DNA of 11,722 nucleotides from Nocardioides sp. (GTDB lineage: Bacteria > Actinomycetota > Actinomycetes > Propionibacteriales > Nocardioidaceae), in the NCBI GenBank assembly GCA_031177735.1, contig JAPSKJ010000059.1, positions 1 through 11,722 of the forward strand, in the 5' to 3' direction. The first letter of the stretch is position 1, and each line of letters opens with the position of its first letter. The notes below the pieces were generated by a model that ran no database searches, had not been told where the DNA came from, and worked only from the letters and a program-made list of their open reading frames with translations. Position numbers and translations under genes: made by a program. This document shows positions 1-7,169 of this stretch, piece by piece.

Positions 1-571
1 GGCTGGTCAGGTCGAACATGAGACGAGTGCCGCGCCACCGCACGTGCAGCATCCCGCCGCGCACCGACATGCGGGTCACGCTGGTGCCGGAGTGCACCGC
101 CCAGATGATCGCCGTGAGCGCCCACAACGTGCCCGCGATGCTCCACCCGGAGGTGCTCGGGTCGCGCCAGGCATGCACGGTGGCGGTGGCCGCCGCCGCC
201 ACGGCGCACAGGAGCGCGGCTGCGATGACGAGCCGCCCGCCGTTCCTCGGCTTGAAGGTGACCTCCAACGGCGGCGGGGACGAGGGAGCAGCCGGGTGGC
301 TCGGCCCGGCCGGCGTCGTCGACGGGGCCGGCGGCGTACGCCGGGGGAGCGCGTGGCGCGGGGCCGGGTGCGAGGGGGGAGCGGCCGCGGGCGGGGCCGA
401 GATGCCCTCGACCGCAGCGGCGTCGGCCGCGGCGGGCGGAGTCGCCGGAGCGGTCGGCTCCTCGGCGGGCACGATCGGCGCCCGCGCGGCGGCGTCCTCG
501 GCCTGAGCGGCGCGGAAGGCCAGCCACTTGTCGAAGATGTCGGGCTGCTCACCACCCGCCGAGGCGTCCAT
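1..571 (-). CDS. Partial two-helix membrane protein with a Pro/Ala-rich N-terminal region
   Basis: The N-terminal 190 residues are visible; the gene runs off the left edge without a stop. The start is the ATG at 571-569, preceded by a -10-like box that suggests leaderless initiation. Residues 1-25 are an acidic/amphipathic segment (DIFDKWLAF at 11-19). Residues 26-101 are a low-complexity linker rich in Ala and Pro, and two hydrophobic helices follow (about 113-133 and 143-159). After the second helix the chain becomes strand-like (VTRMSVRGGMLHVRW), which resembles the start of a small beta or PH-like domain seen in some actinobacterial membrane proteins. That resemblance is impression only. 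Frame continuity over 190 codons with no stop, the membrane segments and the codon pattern support a real gene. Function is unknown. Similar-looking readings on the opposite strand are shadows. Confidence 0.72.
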   Translation of the reverse strand, partial: MDASAGGEQPDIFDKWLAFRAAQAEDAAARAPIVPAEEPTAPATPPAAADAAAVEGISAPPAAAPPSHPAPRHALPRRTPPAPSTTPAGPSHPAAPSSPPPLEVTFKPRNGGRLVIAAALLCAVAAAATATVHAWRDPSTSGWSIAGTLWALTAIIWAVHSGTSVTRMSVRGGMLHVRWRGTRLMFDLTS

Positions 572-579
572 GGATGCAC

Positions 580-585
580 AACCTA
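580..585 (-). promoter_or_regulatory. Putative -10 box TAGGTT of a leaderless transcript
   Basis: On the minus strand TAGGTT fits the actinobacterial -10 consensus TANNNT and ends 8 nt before the ATG of the partial membrane protein. Transcription would therefore begin at or very near the start codon. No Shine-Dalgarno sequence fits in that space and no convincing -35 is seen. Confidence 0.4.
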
Positions 586-690
586 CGGCTCCGCGGCCGT
601 CCTGACGATCCCCTGAACGAGCCGGTTGCTGCGGGACGTTGGTCGGACCCCATGCCGCCGCCCGGCCCACGCCTGCCGACCAGGCTGGCG

Positions 691-1857
691 TCAGGTGCTG
701 AGGATCTCTCCGCCGTCGCCGCCCGCCAGGCTCCGCGAGATCACCATCCGCTGGATCTGGTTGGTGCCCTCGAAGATCTGCATCACCTTGGCCTCGCGCA
801 TGAACCGCTCGACCGGGAAGTCGCGGGTGTAGCCGTAGCCGCCCAGCACCTGCACCGCGTCAGTGGTCACCTTCATCGCGTTGTCGGTGGCGACCAGCTT
901 GGCCACGCTCGCCTCACGACCGAACGGCAGACCGAGGTCCTTCAGGTACGCCGCGTGCTGCAGCGTGGCCCGCGCGGAGGCCACCGCGGCCTCCATGTCG
1001 GCCAGCAGGAAGGCGAGCCCCTGGTGCTCGACGATGCGCTTGCCGAACGCCTCGCGCTCCTTGGCGTAGGCGACCGCGTGGTCGAGCGCGCCCTGCGCCA
1101 GCCCGGTCGCGACGGCGGCGATCCCGAGCCGGCCGGAGTCGAGCGCAGCGAGGGCGATCTTGAGGCCGTTGCCCTCCCCGCCGATCAGCCGGTCACCGGA
1201 GACCCGCACGCCGTCGAACCGCACCGTGGCGGTCGCCGACCCGGTCAACCCCATCTTGCGCTCCGGCGGGTCCGCGGACAGCCCGGGGGAGTCGGCCGGG
1301 ACGAGGAAGCAGGAGATCCCGGTGCGCTCCTCGGAGGTGCGCGCCATGACGGTGTAGAAGTCGGCCTGCCCACCGTGCGTGGTCCACGCCTTGGCACCGT
1401 TGATGACCCAGTCGCCGCCGTCGCGGGTCGCCCGGGTCGTCATCGCCGCCGGGTCGGACCCGGCGTGCGCCTCGGAGAGGCAGTAGGCCCCGAGCAGGTC
1501 GCCGCCGAGCATCTCCGGCAGCCACCGGCGCTTCTGCTCCTCGGTGCCGTGGAAGAACAACGCGTAGCACGACAGGGCGTGCACGCTGACGCCCACACCC
1601 ACGCTCGCCCAGACCGCCCCGATCTCCTCGAGGACACGCAGATAGGTCGCGTAGGGGAGCCCGCCGCCGGCGTACTCCTCGGGGTAGGGGAGTCCGAGCA
1701 GGTCGGCGGCGCCGAGCATGCGGAAGACGTCGCGCGGGAACTCCTCCTCCGCCTCCGCGCGGGCGGCGCGGGGGAGCAGCGCGTCGGTGGCGATGCGGCG
1801 GACCAGGCGGATCAGCTCGGCCGACTCCTCGTCGGGCAGCACGTGACGGGCAGGCAC
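691..1857 (-). CDS. Acyl-CoA dehydrogenase
   Basis: This is a FAD-dependent enzyme that introduces the alpha-beta double bond into acyl-CoA thioesters in cytoplasmic fatty-acid or branched-chain acyl-CoA breakdown, passing electrons to electron-transfer flavoprotein. The 388-residue length is normal for the family. The N-terminal helical domain is about residues 5-120. The first signature (CLSEAHAGSD, 126-135) opens the middle beta domain, which contains the WTTHGG FAD/substrate region (158-163). The C-terminal helical domain is about 230-380. The second signature region (QVLGGYGYTRDFPVERFMRE) is at 336-355. The Glu of FEGTNQIQR, residue 363, is at the usual catalytic-base position of short/medium-chain enzymes. 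The start is GTG at 1857-1855; an in-frame TAG lies four codons upstream, so the start cannot move far. Chain-length preference cannot be read from sequence, and no partner gene lies beside it. Confidence 0.95.
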   Translation of the reverse strand: MPARHVLPDEESAELIRLVRRIATDALLPRAARAEAEEEFPRDVFRMLGAADLLGLPYPEEYAGGGLPYATYLRVLEEIGAVWASVGVGVSVHALSCYALFFHGTEEQKRRWLPEMLGGDLLGAYCLSEAHAGSDPAAMTTRATRDGGDWVINGAKAWTTHGGQADFYTVMARTSEERTGISCFLVPADSPGLSADPPERKMGLTGSATATVRFDGVRVSGDRLIGGEGNGLKIALAALDSGRLGIAAVATGLAQGALDHAVAYAKEREAFGKRIVEHQGLAFLLADMEAAVASARATLQHAAYLKDLGLPFGREASVAKLVATDNAMKVTTDAVQVLGGYGYTRDFPVERFMREAKVMQIFEGTNQIQRMVISRSLAGGDGGEILST

Positions 1858-1863
1858 GCCGCC

Positions 1864-1869
1864 ACCCTA
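1864..1869 (-). promoter_or_regulatory. Putative -10 box TAGGGT of a leaderless transcript
   Basis: TAGGGT on the minus strand ends 6 nt before the GTG start of the acyl-CoA dehydrogenase. This is the spacing expected if the transcript begins at the start codon itself. No Shine-Dalgarno sequence is needed or evident. The -35 is not recognisable. Confidence 0.45.
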
Positions 1870-2094
1870 GCGACGGGATGGTGGGGAGGCAGGTACGCCG
1901 CCTGGTGGTCGCGACCCGCGCGGCCATCCGGGCCAGCTGCCCACGCCGTCAGTCAGGGACATCTTGCTCACCGTGTGGACCAGCCACCGGTCGACCTTTC
2001 GGACCGAGCACCGCTCCAACCCGCGCGGATGGAGAATCGGCCACAGGCCGGCCGCCAGCCGACCCCGGTGGGGGGGGGGTGAGGGTGCGGCCGT

Positions 2095-2135
2095 TGGCGC
2101 TCGAAGCGTTCACCCGGTTGCCGGGGCGAGCGCCA
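2095..2135 (-). terminator. Hairpin terminator of the HEAT-like gene
   Basis: A perfect 9-bp stem (TGGCGCTCG / CGAGCGCCA) encloses a second small hairpin (CCCGG-TTG-CCGGG at 2113-2125). It begins 9 nt beyond the stop codon of the minus-strand gene ending at 2145. There is no U tract, as is common for actinobacterial terminators. Confidence 0.55.
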
Positions 2136-2144
2136 CCGTCCAGC

Positions 2145-2771
2145 TCAGTCGTTCCGCCCGCGTCCTCGCAGGATGGCGGTGGCCTCCGTGCCGAGCTGCG
2201 GGTCGTTCGCGAACCGCTCGATGACCTTCCTGCCCGCCCCCGTCTCCATGCGGTTGCCGATGCGGTTTACCGGTCGCAGGAAGTAGATCCGCGACTCCCC
2301 CAACGCGTCGTTGTCCAGGATCGCGAGCAGGTCCTCGAAGTGGGCCCGGCTTGCACAACCGCTCAACGTGGCAGCCAGTCCGTCCTGCGCCGCGGCCCGG
2401 GTCTCGGCGAGGTACAAGGTGAGCAGCTCGTGCCAATGCCGGCGGGCGACGTCCTTGCTGAACGCGCGGGCGATGGTGTCAAGGATGTTGTCCGGGTAGT
2501 CGAGCGCCAGGTGCTTGAGCAGCGGCGGGTACGCGACTTCCCCGCTCTCAGGGTGCTTGTAGAGCTCCCACGTCGAGTCCACCGCGATGCCCGCACTGCG
2601 AAGATCCGCCACGACAGGTTCCTCTGCGCGGGCCAGCTCTTCCTCGCGCGCCCGCCGCTGTGCTTCGTGCTGATCGACGCTTGCTCGGTACTCCGGGTCG
2701 GTGCGATATCGGTGCTCGAGTCGCTTCGCGAGCTCATCAGCGGTCACAGGGCCGCGGCGCGGTGACGACAT
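2145..2771 (-). CDS. HEAT-like alpha-helical protein of unknown function
   Basis: The protein has 208 residues and no signal peptide or membrane segment, so it should be cytoplasmic. Residues 10-58 are highly charged and helical (many Glu, Arg and Ala) and may form a coiled coil. From residue 78 onward there are roughly three helix-pair units: LLKHLALDYPDNILDTIARA (84-103) and the following helix, a unit around HFEDLLAILDNDALGESRIY (144-163), and a final unit around KVIERFANDPQLGTEATAIL (182-201). This periodicity, with a short loop before an 'ALGESR'-type helix, resembles HEAT-repeat proteins, which usually act as protein-binding scaffolds. No catalytic motif is seen. The ATG at 2771 follows a -10-like box by 6 nt. 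It lies 128 bp beyond the 3' end of tRNA-Lys, a position often occupied by accessory genes. The HEAT assignment is inference. Confidence 0.75.
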   Translation of the reverse strand: MSSPRRGPVTADELAKRLEHRYRTDPEYRASVDQHEAQRRAREEELARAEEPVVADLRSAGIAVDSTWELYKHPESGEVAYPPLLKHLALDYPDNILDTIARAFSKDVARRHWHELLTLYLAETRAAAQDGLAATLSGCASRAHFEDLLAILDNDALGESRIYFLRPVNRIGNRMETGAGRKVIERFANDPQLGTEATAILRGRGRND

Positions 2772-2777
2772 GCACGG

Positions 2778-2783
2778 AGCATA
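2778..2783 (-). promoter_or_regulatory. Putative -10 box TATGCT of a leaderless transcript
   Basis: TATGCT on the minus strand matches TANNNT and ends 6 nt before the ATG at 2771-2769. No Shine-Dalgarno sequence precedes the start. The arrangement repeats what is seen before the acyl-CoA dehydrogenase. Confidence 0.45.
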
Positions 2784-2859
2784 GGGCGCCGAATGACGTA
2801 GCAGAGGCTGGCCGGCCGAGACCAGCGCCGGCGCGAAGTGGCGACGTGAACGACGCCGG

Positions 2860-2879
2860 TTGCTGGGGGAGCCCAGCGA
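2860..2879 (-). terminator. Possible terminator hairpin after tRNA-Lys
   Basis: A 6-bp stem (GCTGGG-GGAG-CCCAGC), extended by a wobble and an A-T pair, lies 20 nt past the 3' end of the tRNA in its direction of transcription. It is short and has no U tract. Confidence 0.35.
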
Positions 2880-2899
2880 ACGTGTTCACCTGGAACCAG

Positions 2900-2972
2900 T
2901 GGGCCCCGTGGGTCTCGAACCCACAACCTACGGATTAAAAGTCCGCAGCTCTGCCAATTGAGCTAGAGGCCC
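2900..2972 (-). tRNA. tRNA-Lys(UUU)
   Basis: The 73-nt sequence folds into a full cloverleaf. The 7-bp acceptor stem pairs GGGCCTC with GGGGCCC (one T-G wobble). The D arm is GCTC/GAGC around AATTGGCA. The anticodon stem GCGGA/TCCGT holds the loop CTTTTAA with anticodon TTT. The T arm is GTGGG-TTCGAGA-CCCAC. The discriminator is A. The CCA end is not encoded, so it must be added after transcription. The gene reads leftward and its 3' end faces the HEAT-like gene. I saw no second copy of its 3' end in this window that would mark an integrated element. Confidence 0.97.
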
Positions 2973-2983
2973 GGAGGGTCAGG

Positions 2984-2989
2984 AGATTA
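2984..2989 (-). promoter_or_regulatory. Putative -10 box of the tRNA-Lys promoter
   Basis: TAATCT on the minus strand fits TANNNT and lies 11 nt upstream of the mature tRNA 5' end. This is a reasonable distance for a short tRNA leader. No good -35 hexamer is visible 16-18 nt further upstream. The box overlaps the stop codon of a short coding-like stretch at 2987-3046. Confidence 0.4.
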
Positions 2990-3484
2990 GTTGGGAGAAC
3001 CCTCGGGATAACCGCCATGTGATTCGACCATCCTGACCGCCAGGGACTGTACCTGTTGGCGTGGCACGGTGGTCACGGTGCCTCCACTGGTCGTGCTGAT
3101 CATGAGGCCCACTGTCCCGGAACAGACCCGTCCGTCAACCCGCCGGATCCGGCGAGCGCCGTTGTGGGCACGAGCGGGCATTCGGCGGGCGTCCTGTTCG
3201 CCTGTGAGCGATCTGACCGGTGCCATCGAGGCCGCGCACTGGCGTGTGATTCCGGACTACGCGCGTCCGCGCTGTTCGCGATCTGCACCCACATCGACCA
3301 CTATGGGCGCCCCACACTGCCGCCAGGCGGACGCCCCTGCCGGATGCGGGCCGCACGTCGACCTCCGACGCTGCTACAAGCACGGCGACTGTGCACGGCG
3401 GCGAGAGCCTTCGCCTAGGGGATGGCGGGTCGACGGCTTGGCCGGAACTAAGGCGATCTGAGCCGTCGAGTTGCCTGTCCCCTC
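2990..3484. other. Gene-free stretch with possible degraded coding remnants
   Basis: No convincing intact gene occupies this roughly 500-bp stretch. Two weak traces stand out. One is a minus-strand coding-like tail (3046 down to a TAA at 2987) that resembles a segment at 9005-9063. The other is on the plus strand, where about 3208-3330 gives plausible peptide only if the frame is shifted (SDLTGAIEAAHWRVIPDYA, then ALFAICTHIDHYGRPTLPP). Neither has a credible start, stop and uniform frame. The stretch most likely holds decayed genes plus the tRNA promoter. Confidence 0.4.
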
Positions 3485-3526
3485 CCCCGGGCCCGGCAGA
3501 ACTGGCAAGCATCGCCGGGCCCGGGG
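3485..3526 (-). terminator. Strong hairpin terminator of the SnoaL-domain gene
   Basis: A perfect 13-bp inverted repeat (CCCCGGGCCCGGC / GCCGGGCCCGGGG) with a 16-nt loop lies 15 nt past the stop codon of the gene ending at 3542. There is no U tract. Its position at the end of the leftward DsbA-SnoaL pair fits a transcript end. Confidence 0.72.
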
Positions 3527-3541
3527 ATGTTGGACCGATTG

Positions 3542-4318
3542 TCAGAAGAGTTCATTGCCGTGGGGCGAGGAGTCCGTGATGGGGAAAACGACGTCCCAGT
3601 GCTCGGCGATCTTGTTGTCCTCGACGCGGAACAGGTCGTAGAAGGCCGTGGCCTGGTCGCCGAAGTGGCCCTGCGCCTGAATGAAGACGAACTGACCTTC
3701 GGCCACCGTGTTGTGGACGTGCGTGTAGGTCATCGCGACGCCCTGTGCAGCCAGCGCGGTCAACGCCTCGCCCAAACCAGACAGGTCGTCGCCGATCTGG
3801 GGGTTGTGCTGGGCGTAGCGGCCGTTGTCGAAGTAGTCGGTGAGCTCGCTGGTGTCACCCTCGACGAGCACCCGCTGGACGAATCGCTGGACCAGTGCGC
3901 TGTTGGCCGCGCTCGCCTGGGGCCCGGTGACCTCGGTCTGTCCGTCGACCATGGTCCGCCCCGAGACGGTAGTCGCTGGCTCGGGCTGCAGGGCGTCCCA
4001 GTGCTCGACGATCTTGCCGTCGGCCAGGCGCCAGAGTTCGAAGGCGACGAGGTCGGGTGCAGTCTGGCTGCGGTACACGCCGTGGGTGACGACCAGGTCG
4101 CCCTCGGCGAGGATGCGGGCCGGTTCGTAGGTGACGTCGTCGAGCTCGTTCGATACGAAGTCGTGCAGGCCTTCGATGCCAGGTGCGATCCGGGTGCTGT
4201 GCTGGGTCAGCCCAGGAGCGAAGTAGGCGGGGATCGCCTCGAGGTCGCGGTCGGTGATGACAGCAGCCAGGGCAGCCTCGACGACGGCCTTGTTTGCGGC
4301 GGTGGTGGTGGTGTTCAT
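3542..4318 (-). CDS. Double SnoaL-like (NTF2-fold) protein
   Basis: The protein has 258 residues and consists of two related cone-shaped (alpha+beta barrel) SnoaL/NTF2-like halves, about residues 7-115 and 138-250. The duplication is visible in the repeated strand motif KIVEHWD (102-108) and KIAEHWD (236-242). Each is preceded by an aromatic/charged strand (FELWRLADG and FYDLFRVEDN), and each half has a YFxxxxxQH-like segment (YFAPGLTQH near 32-40, YFDNGRYAQH near 162-171). Members of this group are annotated as predicted SnoaL-like aldol-condensation enzymes, but the substrate is unknown and most are uncharacterised. The ATG start has a good ribosome site (AAAGGAAG, 9 nt away). It lies 108 bp downstream of the DsbA-family gene on the same strand, and the gap holds a tandem repeat and a small hairpin (4340-4356). 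Shared control by the divergent AraC regulator is likely. No secretion signal is present. Confidence 0.88.
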   Translation of the reverse strand: MNTTTTAANKAVVEAALAAVITDRDLEAIPAYFAPGLTQHSTRIAPGIEGLHDFVSNELDDVTYEPARILAEGDLVVTHGVYRSQTAPDLVAFELWRLADGKIVEHWDALQPEPATTVSGRTMVDGQTEVTGPQASAANSALVQRFVQRVLVEGDTSELTDYFDNGRYAQHNPQIGDDLSGLGEALTALAAQGVAMTYTHVHNTVAEGQFVFIQAQGHFGDQATAFYDLFRVEDNKIAEHWDVVFPITDSSPHGNELF

Positions 4319-4361
4319 GGACTTGTGCTTCCTTTCGAGGGAGCGGATCTCGCTCCGCGTT

Positions 4362-4381
4362 GATGTGGCCGGATGTGGCCG
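4362..4381. repeat. Tandem 10-bp direct repeat
   Basis: Two perfect adjacent copies of GATGTGGCCG lie between the DsbA-family and SnoaL-domain genes. This could be replication slippage or a binding site; nothing further supports either. Confidence 0.5.
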
Positions 4382-4426
4382 GGGTGGTGCGGTCGGTCGG
4401 TGGGCGCGCCGAGTCGCAGGGGTGGG

Positions 4427-5062
4427 TTACTGAGAGCGCGCGAGGTGCCGGTCGAGCGCGGCAGTGAGCGCGGCGGCGCTGGAGACGGGTCCGCCGAGCT
4501 GTTGCAAGCCGGCCTCGGTGTGGAGCAAGAGAGTCGGGTAATGGTCCACGCCGAGCTGCCGAAGCTCGCGCATGTCTTGTTCGGCCTCGATGCGGACCGC
4601 CGGGTCGGTGAGTGCCTCGCTGACGGTGTCGCGGTCGATCCCGTACGCGTGGGCGATTCCGCGGTAGACCTCGGGATCGGAGAGGTCACGGCCGTCGAGA
4701 TACCAGGCGCGCTGCATCGCGCCAGCGAACTCGAGCGCCGCTTCGGGGCGTTGCCGGCGAAGGGCGACCAGACCGATGGCCGCGTCGGTGGAGTCCATCA
4801 CCAATGTGCCTTCGGCGAGGACCCGCTCGTAGGCGGGTCCGAACACGACGCCGGTGAGCTCGCCGATCCGCTTATTCGCCCCGGGAATGTGCGGGAACGC
4901 CCCGATGGGCTGTGCCCGGTCCCCGGCGAACAGCCCGCCGGACAGGACCCGCACGGCCACCCGGTCGGCGTTGTCGGTGGCGAACGCCCGCACGGCCGGC
5001 CCGAAGCCGTAGCACCAGCCGCAGTAGGCGTCGAAGGCATAGGTGAGCTGTAGCTGGTTCAT
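4427..5062 (-). CDS. DsbA-family thiol oxidoreductase (FrnE-like), CGWC active site
   Basis: The protein has 211 residues and is a thioredoxin-fold DsbA-family protein. The first strand leads into the CxxC motif CGWC (residues 14-17, in DAYCGWCYGFGP). The inserted helical domain is about residues 55-150, and the cis-proline loop is DHYPTLLL with Pro176. No signal peptide or lipobox is present, so it should work in the cytoplasm, like FrnE-type proteins that handle disulfides or small thiol substrates. The ATG at 5062 is preferred over longer upstream readings because GGAG lies 6 nt before it, the family's first strand begins immediately, and the upstream extension is low-complexity Arg-rich. 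It is first in a leftward pair with the SnoaL-domain gene and divergent from the AraC regulator. The physiological substrate is not evident. Confidence 0.9.
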   Translation of the reverse strand: MNQLQLTYAFDAYCGWCYGFGPAVRAFATDNADRVAVRVLSGGLFAGDRAQPIGAFPHIPGANKRIGELTGVVFGPAYERVLAEGTLVMDSTDAAIGLVALRRQRPEAALEFAGAMQRAWYLDGRDLSDPEVYRGIAHAYGIDRDTVSEALTDPAVRIEAEQDMRELRQLGVDHYPTLLLHTEAGLQQLGGPVSSAAALTAALDRHLARSQ

Positions 5063-5135
5063 AACGGTCTCCGTGAAGTCGCGTTGGACTGGTGGGTGAG
5101 TTCCGTGTCCGCGGGCTCGGCCCTGGCGGACGGCG

Positions 5136-5152
5136 GTCCGGCTGTTCCGGAC
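5136..5152. promoter_or_regulatory. Inverted repeat, candidate operator between DsbA and AraC genes
   Basis: GTCCGG-CTGTT-CCGGAC is a perfect 6-bp inverted repeat in the 145-bp divergent intergenic region. Related half-sites extend the symmetry: GTGTCCG at 5105-5111 is matched by its complement CGGACAC at 5148-5154. A TACGGT (-10-like) box for the regulator begins 6 nt to the right, at 5159. That arrangement would let a bound regulator affect both directions. Operator function is inference from position and symmetry. Confidence 0.45.
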
Positions 5153-5207
5153 ACTCACTACGGTAGGAAACGACAGCGACCGTCAGGAGGTTGCGAAAGG
5201 ACTACCG

Positions 5208-6128
5208 ATGGTGGAAAAGGGACTTAGTGCCGTGCCGCGGGTGCCCTACGTCCCTGCTGCGGGGGACGACCTCCTGGAAGTGGTCAGCTTCGGGACGTTG
5301 AGGCAACGCATGGCCAGACTCGGAGCCACCCGCCGCCCCGAGCGCCCCGAGTTCCACCTGCTGCTGCACGTGAGCAGCGGTGCCATGGTGCATACCGTCG
5401 ACTTCCGCGAGTACGCGGTCAGCTCGGGTTCGTGGTTGTGGGTGCGTCCAGGCCAGGTGCAACGCTTCGGCGACCTCAGTGACGTCGAGGGGGCATTGGT
5501 CCTTTTTCGCGGGGAAGCGCTTGACCGCGCTTCGGCCTCTGCGGCCGGCGTCGGCGACCCGTTCGGCCGCACGCTCTGGACACCTGACACGGACAGCGCG
5601 ACGGCAACCGCGCAGGCGCTCGACCACCTGTACGCCGAGTTCGAGTCGCTGTCCCGCGACAGTCAGGTGCGTCGCAGCGTGCTGCAGCACCTCCTCGCGG
5701 CACTTCTGCTTCGACTCACCGACCCCGGTGGCCAGATCGGTACGACGGCGGCCATGCAGCATTCGGAGCCGTTCCTGGCCTTCCGCCGGCTGGTCGAGGC
5801 GAGCTTCGCCGACCACCGCGACGTCGGCTACTACGCCCGGCAGCTGGGCTACTCGCCGCGGACACTGCGCAGGGCGACGATCGCCGCCGCCGGCATGGGC
5901 GCGAAGGAGTTCATCGATCAGCGGGTGGTGCTCGAGGCCAAGCGGCTGCTCACGCACGAGGACGAGTCGGTGGAGCGGATCGCCGCCCGGCTCGGCTTCC
6001 CAGATGCGAGCAACTTCGTGAAGTACTTCGCGCAACGCGCCAGCAGCACGCCGGCCGCTTTCCGCGCTCGGTCCCGAGGAGGAGAGCATCGGCCAGGCCT
6101 GGGAGGGCCGGAGGACGGCGCCTGCTGA
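5208..6128 (+). CDS. AraC-family transcriptional regulator
   Basis: The protein has 306 residues. The N-terminal part (about 20-110) is a cupin-like ligand-binding region with beta-strand segments such as FHLLLHVSSGAM and GSWLWVRPGQVQRF (the WVRPGQVQ loop is typical). The C-terminal part (about 188-288) is the AraC DNA-binding domain with two helix-turn-helix units. The first is near VGYYARQLGYSPRTLRRAT (206-224). The second is near VERIAARLGFPDASNFVKYF (255-274), followed by the TPAAFR end typical of the family. The ATG has AAAGG 7 nt upstream. It is divergent from the DsbA-SnoaL pair and is the probable local regulator of that pair and itself. The effector cannot be read from the sequence. 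A 14-bp hairpin follows the stop codon. Confidence 0.93.
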   Translation: MVEKGLSAVPRVPYVPAAGDDLLEVVSFGTLRQRMARLGATRRPERPEFHLLLHVSSGAMVHTVDFREYAVSSGSWLWVRPGQVQRFGDLSDVEGALVLFRGEALDRASASAAGVGDPFGRTLWTPDTDSATATAQALDHLYAEFESLSRDSQVRRSVLQHLLAALLLRLTDPGGQIGTTAAMQHSEPFLAFRRLVEASFADHRDVGYYARQLGYSPRTLRRATIAAAGMGAKEFIDQRVVLEAKRLLTHEDESVERIAARLGFPDASNFVKYFAQRASSTPAAFRARSRGGEHRPGLGGPEDGAC

Positions 6129-6134
6129 CACAGC

Positions 6135-6164
6135 GGCCCCGCCCGCGCGTGCGCGGGCGGGGCC
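6135..6164. terminator. Bidirectional hairpin terminator between convergent genes
   Basis: A perfect 14-bp inverted repeat (GGCCCCGCCCGCGC / GCGCGGGCGGGGCC) is separated by 2 nt; in RNA the loop would open to about 4 nt or more. It lies 6 nt past the AraC gene stop and 42 nt past the end of the convergent sulfurtransferase gene, so it can serve both. No U tract is present. Confidence 0.8.
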
Positions 6165-6206
6165 ATGAGCGCCTGCGATCACCGACCGCCGGACCAGGCG
6201 GCGAAA

Positions 6207-7052
<846 letters not shown>

Positions 7053-7116
7053 GCGGATGCTCCTCGCGGATTGCTGTGGACGTTGACGCTTGCTGCTCGA
7101 TGCTCGACAACAACAT

Positions 7117-7128
7117 TTTGTGCACCAA
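7117..7128. promoter_or_regulatory. Imperfect palindrome, candidate MarR/OhrR operator
   Basis: TTTGTGCACCAA is symmetrical at 10 of 12 positions around a perfect GTGCAC core. It lies between the divergent sulfurtransferase and MarR-family genes. MarR proteins bind such short palindromes over promoters. The sequence is not the classic AT-rich OhrR box, so the assignment rests on position and symmetry alone. Confidence 0.35.
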
Positions 7129-7156
7129 CGATTCACACGCTAACCCATCGCGCACG

Positions 7157-7162
7157 TAGACT
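7157..7162 (+). promoter_or_regulatory. Putative -10 box TAGACT of a leaderless transcript
   Basis: TAGACT fits TANNNT and ends 7 nt before the GTG at 7170. TTCACA at 7132-7137 could be a -35, though the 19-nt spacer is a little long. No Shine-Dalgarno sequence precedes the GTG. Confidence 0.5.
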
Positions 7163-7169
7163 TGCACTC

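Noticed and set aside
574..2082. 502-codon plus-strand open reading across the acyl-CoA dehydrogenase
   Set aside because: It is antisense to a gene with clear family signatures; the peptide is Arg/Gly/His-rich with no motif. Long antisense readings are expected in very GC-rich coding DNA.
2900..2922. Attachment-site duplication from the tRNA-Lys 3' end
   Set aside because: I looked for another copy of the T-arm/acceptor sequence in the window and found none.
3527..5053. Plus-strand readings opposite the SnoaL-domain and DsbA-family genes
   Set aside because: They are mirror shadows of the real codon bias; no ribosome sites or recognisable domains.
5202..6182. 326-codon minus-strand reading opposite the AraC regulator
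   Set aside because: The AraC gene has complete helix-turn-helix signatures and a ribosome site; the antisense peptide is low complexity, and its 5' part would span the terminator hairpin.
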